A stretch of 64,000 bases of DNA from Erodium maritimum (lineage: Eukaryota > Streptophyta > Magnoliopsida > Geraniales > Geraniaceae). Location of the stretch: the NCBI GenBank assembly GCA_963921825.1, contig OY997596.1, positions 60,834,754 to 60,898,753 of the forward strand. The letters are read 5' to 3'. Shown here piece by piece: positions 58,017-64,000 of the stretch. The notes under the pieces are model-generated. The model was not told the DNA's origin, did no database searches, and was given only the letters and a program-made list of their open reading frames with translations. A program made the translations under genes and the position numbers. The first letter of the stretch is position 1; the number at the start of each line of letters is the position of its first letter.

Positions 58017-60536
58017 ATGGAGAAAAAGCAAGGGTTCTTCTCGGCGCTCAAGGACGAGGTGGTCCGTGGCTTGTCGCCGTCGCGCTCCCGGGCCAACAGC
58101 CCGGCCCGGACCGGGTCTCGGATGTCGGGGATGCTGCGGCGGAAGAAGCAAATCGGCTACGCCGCGCAGCCGGAGCAGCTGATCGCGAGATCCGGTAGCC
58201 TGAGGCCCGTCGGAGAGACATTGACGCCGGTGATGGAGGGTCCGGATCCGGACGGAGGGGAGGTCGGGGACTCGAGGAGAAACGGGTCGGGTCTGGGTCA
58301 GTGGGTGAAGGGTCAGCTCAGCCGTGCGCCGTCGGTGACGGCGATGGCGTACAAGAGGTCTGATCTGAGGCTATTGCTTGGCGTCATGGGTGCGCCTCTG
58401 GCTCCGGTGCACGTTAGCAGCACCGACCCTCTTCCTCACCTCAGCATCAAGGACACGCCCATTGTGAGTTCATCATCTTCTGAATCTTCTCCAATGAAAT
58501 TGGTTCAATGGGTTGGTTTTGATTTTCAGATTCCATTGATTTATCTATGAAATTGCTGTATCTTTCTCTGCAAATTTGCATGCAATGTGTTCTTCTGCTA
58601 TTGTTTCTGAGAAATTGCTTGTTTGGATTGATTACATGTTTTTGTTTCCTTTTGAATTTGTTGATTCTGATATTGGGTAGGTTAAATTTGTGTAATTTTT
58701 AATTCTAATTTTTTTTCTGTATTTTGCTTAGAATCTGATATATTTTGGTGCTTTTGATTGTTGTCTTTGAATTTGGCTTTGAGCTTCTATAGCAAGGGAA
58801 GTAGATCCATGATTTTCTCAGCTTTACCCTTTCTTTTTTGCCAGTTGACCAAAACCAAAAAGTAGTTTATTAGCATTGAAGTTGAAGTTATGTCTATGGT
58901 TGTTTCCAAATTTCAAAGGTTATGCTCAGCTAAGTGAATAGTGAAAACTCTTTTACATTAACGAGTTTGGTAATTGTTTATGGATTTTCTTGCCAACCAA
59001 ACAAACTGTAAGGGATAAGGAAAGATCACAACAACTCTTCTTGAATCTGATCTGTTTTAGGAAAGTAATTAGTGAAAATCACATCTAGATTTGTTGTTTA
59101 GTGTTTTAACTTTCCGCTTATATCTTGAACTGTATTTTTGCAGGAAACTTCCTCTGCTCAATACATACTGCAGCAGTATACAGCTGCATCAGGAGGTCTG
59201 AAGCTTCAAAACTCGATCCAGAACGCGTATGCCATGGGGAAGGTGAAGATGATAGCTTCTGAGTTTGAAACTGCAACAAAGGTTGTGAAGAACCGAAACT
59301 CATCTAGGGGTGTAGAGTCGGGCGGGTTTGTTCTCTGGCAGATGAACCCGGATATGTGGTATGTGGAGCTTGCAGTTGGTGGCAGCAAAGTTCGTGCTGG
59401 TTGTAATGGCAAGCTTGTTTGGAGGCACACACCTTGGCTTGGTGCTCATACTGCAAAAGGGCCCGTTAGGCCTCTGCGTCGTGCACTTCAGGTCAAGATC
59501 TGCTTATTCTTGTACTTACTTTGAGAACTACAAATAGTTATTGCATACTATACACTATTAGCAAGTGCAGATAGCTCCTTTTCGCCAAAAAGCGACGAAA
59601 ATGCCCTTGGCCCTGATCTTAAAAGATACCCTTTTTGTCTTTTTCATAGTTTCATCTATTAAGGAGTCTTCTTACATACTTTCCGTTTTCTACATCTAAC
59701 CAAAATGTTTTCGGTAGTTATGAAGTCTTTTGTGAGATTAGGGGTCAGTGATATTTCAGTCATTTTTGGCGAAAGAGAGTTGTCTGCAAAAAACTTACAA
59801 GTTTAAGTAGCTGGACGTTAAAGTTTAAAGCAGACTTATAGTACACAATATCTGTTTGCAATTAACCATTGGTTTTTTTATCTTACTCAGCTTGGGATTG
59901 GTTGATTTTCTATTTCAGGGTCTAGATCCAAGAACCACAGCCAGCATGTTTGCAGATGCAAGATGTATAGGAGAGAAGAGAATCAACGGTGAGGATTGCT
60001 TCATCTTGAAGCTTTGTGCTGACCCTCAAACCCTGAAGTCCAGGAGTGAAGGTCCAGCAGAGATCATAAGGCATGTCTTGTTCGGCTACTTCAGCCAAAA
60101 GACCGGCCTTCTTGTTCACATGGAGGATTCACATCTGACCCGTATCCAATCCAACGGTGGCGATGCAGTGTACTGGGAAACCACAATTAACTCCTTCCTC
60201 GAAGACTACCGACCCGTTGAAGGGATCATGATCGCACACTCAGGCCGTTCTGTGGTGACCCTTTTCAGATTCGGCGAGGTTGCAATGAGCCACACCAAGA
60301 CAAGGATGGAAGAGGCATGGACTATCGAAGAGGTTGCTTTCAATGTCCCGGGCCTTTCACTTGACTGTTTCATCCCGCCTGCTGACTTGAGATCCGGGCC
60401 CATCAGCGAGACTTGCGAGCTTCCCCATGATGAGAAGGCGAAGAACGCTCTAGCCCTAGCAGCCCATCGGGCCAAAGTAGCTGCACTTGAGAAAGATGGA
60501 GGGCCAGAGAACATGATGTGGAGAATGCAAGTCTAG
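58017..60536 (+). CDS. DUF620 family protein, 3 exons
   Basis: Exons 58017-58463, 59144-59491 and 59919-60536 encode 470 aa, with GT-AG borders all in phase 0. The N-terminus MEKKQGFFSALKDEVVRGL, the Ser/Arg-rich linker, the SDLRLLLGVMGAPLAPVHV block, and the core (IASEFETATKV, GGFVLWQMNPDMWYVELAVG, LDPRTTASMFADARC, GEDCFILKLCADP, EDYRPVEGIMIAHSGRSVVT, EAWTIEEVAFNVPGLSLDCF) are characteristic of this plant-specific family, and the length is usual. Its molecular function is not established. No signal peptide or membrane segment is seen. The start codon follows a CT-rich leader and opens with the family-typical lysine-rich stretch. Confidence 0.93.
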
Positions 60537-62584
60537 CTTAACAAGGTTTGATTTTGATTTTGATTCAGCTTGGGCCAATTGTTTATACCAGTACCTTTAG
60601 CTACAACCTACAACTAATTACGAGTTTACATTGGGGCGTGCCTCTGTTAATTCTGTGATTAGAGGATAATTGTTCACATTAGGGACTTCATGTGAACATT
60701 TTATACTCAGTTGCAGAGACCCAACTAAGGAGTTGGAGCTCGTTGTTCCAGTTAGGGATATAGAGCAAATGGAGGTTAGTTTTAGTAAACCTTCCATGGC
60801 TGTGAAGGGGTGAAGAAGCTTCATCACAGGCTTAACCATTAACCCTTTGTTTAATTCTACTAATCAAATCCTCTTGTGTAAAGAGAGTACAGCTTACTTG
60901 TTGTGGTAACAAGGAAGAACCACAACAGGCTTTTGGGTTTCTAGTTTCTACACTTCAAGTATGCATCTTTCAGCTTTTTCTAGCTTCTGGGTTTTGTTGC
61001 TGTTCGGTTTGTGGGAAAGGAAAATGTAGCAGGGCGAGAAAATAGGTAGCCTTATTCGTTCTTTTTTTCTCAATTTTTCATTTCCGCTTAATGTTCATGT
61101 AAACTGAACTACATGTGCTGATCTGATGTTCAATTCTCATGAATATATATATGAATTAACATGTTTCCTTCAATCTGTACAATTTTGTTTGTTGTGCTGT
61201 GCCATTGAGATGAGAAGCACCCTTTCCATGCTTCCTCTTCTACAGTTGCTTGAGTGCATGAGTTCATGGTTTTGAATGTCTTGAATCTGTTTGGCTTCAC
61301 ACAATGTGTCGATAAATCATGTAAATTGTGTTTTTATTTATGGACAACTCCATTATAATGTAAATGTAGTTGCAAAAAATTACCTTGAGATATTCACTTA
61401 GTGTAAATTTAACCTTCTTTCATTTATGTAATGTTGTATGTATTTTCGATATTAATTTTCCCACTGCACTCTTCACCAATGTTATTGTAGAGGTAGACTT
61501 CTGGTTTTATATGAAGCTAAACCTGTCAAAACTCAATGCAACCCAAAAGTTCAAGCTGGTAAGTGCAATGTTGATACTAATATGTTTATCAAATAGTCAA
61601 TACATACACACTTCCGATATGCGACACATATTTCAACAAAACCTGATGCCTACCACTTTGTGGAGTCGCACCCGTGGCTGGACGGAGACCCAACACTGTC
61701 AATCACAACATACCAATAAGCGATAGCTAGACGATTAGGCCGTCCGCAATGGGTCGAGACCGATTAGACCTAATCGTAGTCTAGTTAGACGAAAAGTAAA
61801 GAAAATGTGGGCATGATTCGTGGAAAAAAGTGGACCGAAAGTATATATAAATTATTTGGGCCACATGAGGAGAATAGTATATATAAATTATTTGGGCCAC
61901 ATGACGATTCTCCATAAGAGAATCGTGGCTTAGACACGAATAGACGGTCAACGAATCCATCGATTTTCTTCACGGTCGAATCGATAAAATCGTAGATTCA
62001 GAGTTTTTTTTCTTAAAAAGGTGCTGAATCGATGTCCCAATTCGTCACGCATAAACCTCTACTGTATTGTGGATGCTTTCAAAGGGATGAAACTCATGAG
62101 AGACTGAATTGGGTCTCCACAAGGCTCCAACTTTTTTAAAAAAACAACTCAAATTTCTGACCGTTGGAGGGGAAGACCAAGACCAAGACCCAAGGAAGAC
62201 CCAAGGCATGGGAATAAACAAATGTTTATAGAGTCAAGTTTAGGGGTTGTGTCCACTCTTAGGGTAGTGGGTCTTCATCGTTTAGGGCAAAACCTGTTGG
62301 TTCCAGTCCCAGGACACATACTACATGTCATTTACAGCTAAGCTTAAGGTCATGTGCCCTAAACAAAGTCCTCCCATAGGACCTCACCATGATCATCTCC
62401 ATGTGATTTCATCTTTTTTACCACTTCTTCACTCCACCTAACCCTTTTTTGTTTCCTATCCTTTGTATTTAATATAGCCACTCCCCAATCTACTTTTTCA
62501 GGTATTGTCTTTCTCTTTCCTTGCCCTACTTGCCATCAATGTGGTGTGTGTAATTGTGTATTGTATCTATCTCCACACAAAAAT
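60537..62584. other. DUF620 3'UTR, then intergenic repeats
   Basis: The 3'UTR probably runs to about 61150. A family A scrap (about 61370-61400) follows. AGTATATATAAATTATTTGG plus nine further bases is repeated with a 36-bp period at 61840 and 61876, inside a possible MITE that starts GCCGTCCGCAATGG (about 61740). No gene was seen. Confidence 0.35.
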
Positions 62585-62930
62585 TGCATTGCGATGCCTT
62601 GTTTTACATGTAACATAAATGTAAGGTACAATGTAATCATTATCGACACGGCCGACAGGTTACGTGAAATTTTACGGGTGAGTAAAAATATTGCATGCAG
62701 TGCCATGTCTTTCATGTAACATAAATGTCAAGGTGCAATGCAATCATTATCGACACGGCCGACAAGTAACGTGGAATTTTATGGGTGAGTGTGAAAATAG
62801 TTAAATTAATTTTAAATCAGATCAGACAATCATTATCGACACGACCGACATGTTCCGTGGAATTTTACGGGTGAGTGAAAATAATTAAATTTATTTTAAA
62901 TTAGATCGGATAATATTGTATCAATATTAC
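62585..62930 (+). repeat. Three-copy direct repeat
   Basis: CATTATCGACACGGCCGACA, followed by an 'acgtggaattttacgggtgagtg' block, occurs from about 62637, 62744 and 62828. The first two copies also share an upstream 'catgtaacataaatgt' block. Confidence 0.8.
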
Positions 62931-62959
62931 GTTTTTATGGGTTTTTATTTTTTATAAAT

Positions 62960-63362
62960 AATAGCGATAATTGCAAACAAAAAAGGCCATGCTGCTGTCT
63001 TTTTTATAATTATAGAATTATCCCGAATTTATCTTTTTGTCACACTTTATATGTTTTGTTTGACACTGATGATTTTATCATTGAAAATGTGAATCTAATT
63101 TTTTTATATCTCTTAATTTCCTCATTCTTTTTAGGGTTTATAGATTGAGAAAATTCAGAGTTATGAAACTTTGGATTTTTTGTTTGTTTGTTTTATTTCA
63201 CTTCTTACTTTTGATATCTAAATTGTAAAGATTAATCATCATTTTTTTCATATAATTTACAAAAAAAAGGAACAAGTTCATAATATTTTTTTATCATTAT
63301 AAAAAATACTAGAAGGTTAAGGAAAACAAATAACTCATAATATATCTTTTACGATATTCCCT
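62960..63362. mobile_element. Diverged family A-like element
   Basis: It starts near GCGATAATTGCAAACAAAAA and ends near TCTTTTACGATATTCCC, with 'tttttgtcacactt' remnants of the family A arm. Confidence 0.45.
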
Positions 63363-63504
63363 AAACAAAAACTCGAAACAATAAAAATTCTTACTCATGC
63401 AAATTTGACTCAAATCTATATAAAAAATACTCATTTTCAAGTTTTTCGGTCACATAAGGTTGATATAATTCGAGTATTCAAATTACATGCTACATTAATA
63501 TTTA

Positions 63505-63979
63505 GGGTTAAATATCGAAACTTACTCTTAGGTATTGGTCACGAACACTACACTACCCAACGTTTTAAAGTGACAAATATAGTACCTTAAATATTGATCA
63601 CACGATTTTATTAGTAAAAATGGACGGAATATTCCATTCCGTTAGTCATATGACCTCAAGTGTCATATAATAGATGGTAAAATGACGCTTTTCCTTAATT
63701 ACTTGACCTCTATACATTTTATAAGGAACATTACCGTTTTACCCTCGTTATTGTTCCTTATAAAATGTATGGAAGTCAAATACTTAAGGGGAAAAATATC
63801 ATTTTACCATCTATTATATGACACGTGAGGTCATATGACTAACATAATGAAATATTCCGTCCATTTTTGCTAATAAAATCGCGTAACCAATACTTAAGGT
63901 ATTATATTTGTCACTTTGAAACGCTGAATAATATATTGTTCGTGACCAATACTTAAAAGTAAATTTCGATATTTAACCC
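63505..63979. mobile_element. Family G foldback element, copy 2, with 9-bp TSD
   Basis: It starts GGGTTAAATATCGAAAC and ends TTTCGATATTTAACCC. The flanks TAATATTTA (63496-63504) and TAAAATTTA (63980-63988) match at 8 of 9. It is nearly palindromic over 475 bp. Confidence 0.85.
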
Positions 63980-64000
63980 TAAAATTTAAATGTAGATCAA

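Overview
The window is nuclear DNA from a flowering plant, most likely a eudicot. Its genes are intron-rich with GT-AG borders, they belong to plant families (GH95 xyloglucan fucosidase, C2H2-EAR zinc finger, PHD-homeodomain protein, DUF620), and the spaces between them are filled with MITEs, LINE remnants and a TRIM. No gene is organised as an operon, and no rRNA, CRISPR array or credible functional tRNA gene was seen.

Six protein genes could be rebuilt exon by exon with consistent phases. (1) 5339-11870 (+): GH95 alpha-L-fucosidase, 10 exons, 836 aa. (2) 13345-14598 (+): small NFD6/NOXY2-like organellar protein, 2 exons, 96 aa. (3) 24971-25561 (+): single-exon C2H2 zinc finger with EAR motifs, 196 aa. 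(4) 29879-26192 (-): TIP41-like protein of TOR/PP2A signalling, 8 exons, 290 aa. (5) 40841-32201 (-): HAT3.1/PRH-type PHD-finger homeodomain protein, 8 coding exons plus two likely 5'UTR exons, 1408 aa, with three internal repeat arrays. (6) 58017-60536 (+): DUF620 protein, 3 exons, 470 aa. The order fucosidase, NFD6-like, TIP41 recalls Arabidopsis chromosome 4 (around At4g34260-34270). HAT3.1 next to DUF620 recalls At3g19510-19540. Both statements are from memory.

Region by region: 1-5.0 kb is transposon debris, namely a LINE RNase H fragment and a 1.3-kb poly(A)-tailed insertion with a 12-bp target duplication. 5.3-11.9 kb is the fucosidase, whose introns are packed with palindromic elements. 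12-24 kb holds the NFD6-like gene, a pseudogene fragment of mitochondrial matR, and many foldback elements. 24.5-43 kb is the gene-dense zinc finger/TIP41/HAT3.1 block. 43-57.5 kb is LINE remnants, Tourist/PIF-Harbinger elements (one about 2.9 kb with decayed coding sequence) and a 1.16-kb AT-rich palindrome. 57.7-60.6 kb is the DUF620 gene, and the end is repeats.

The most striking non-genic signal is a set of at least nine sequence families of near-complete palindromes (roughly 270-1160 bp). They begin GGG or GAG and end CCC, several start GGGATAATTGC or a close variant, which resembles the maize Mu terminus, and many are flanked by 9-bp direct repeats (perfect at 19986/20360, 23212/23494 and 55663/56830). 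I read them as a diverse non-autonomous Mutator-like population; no transposase is visible in the window.
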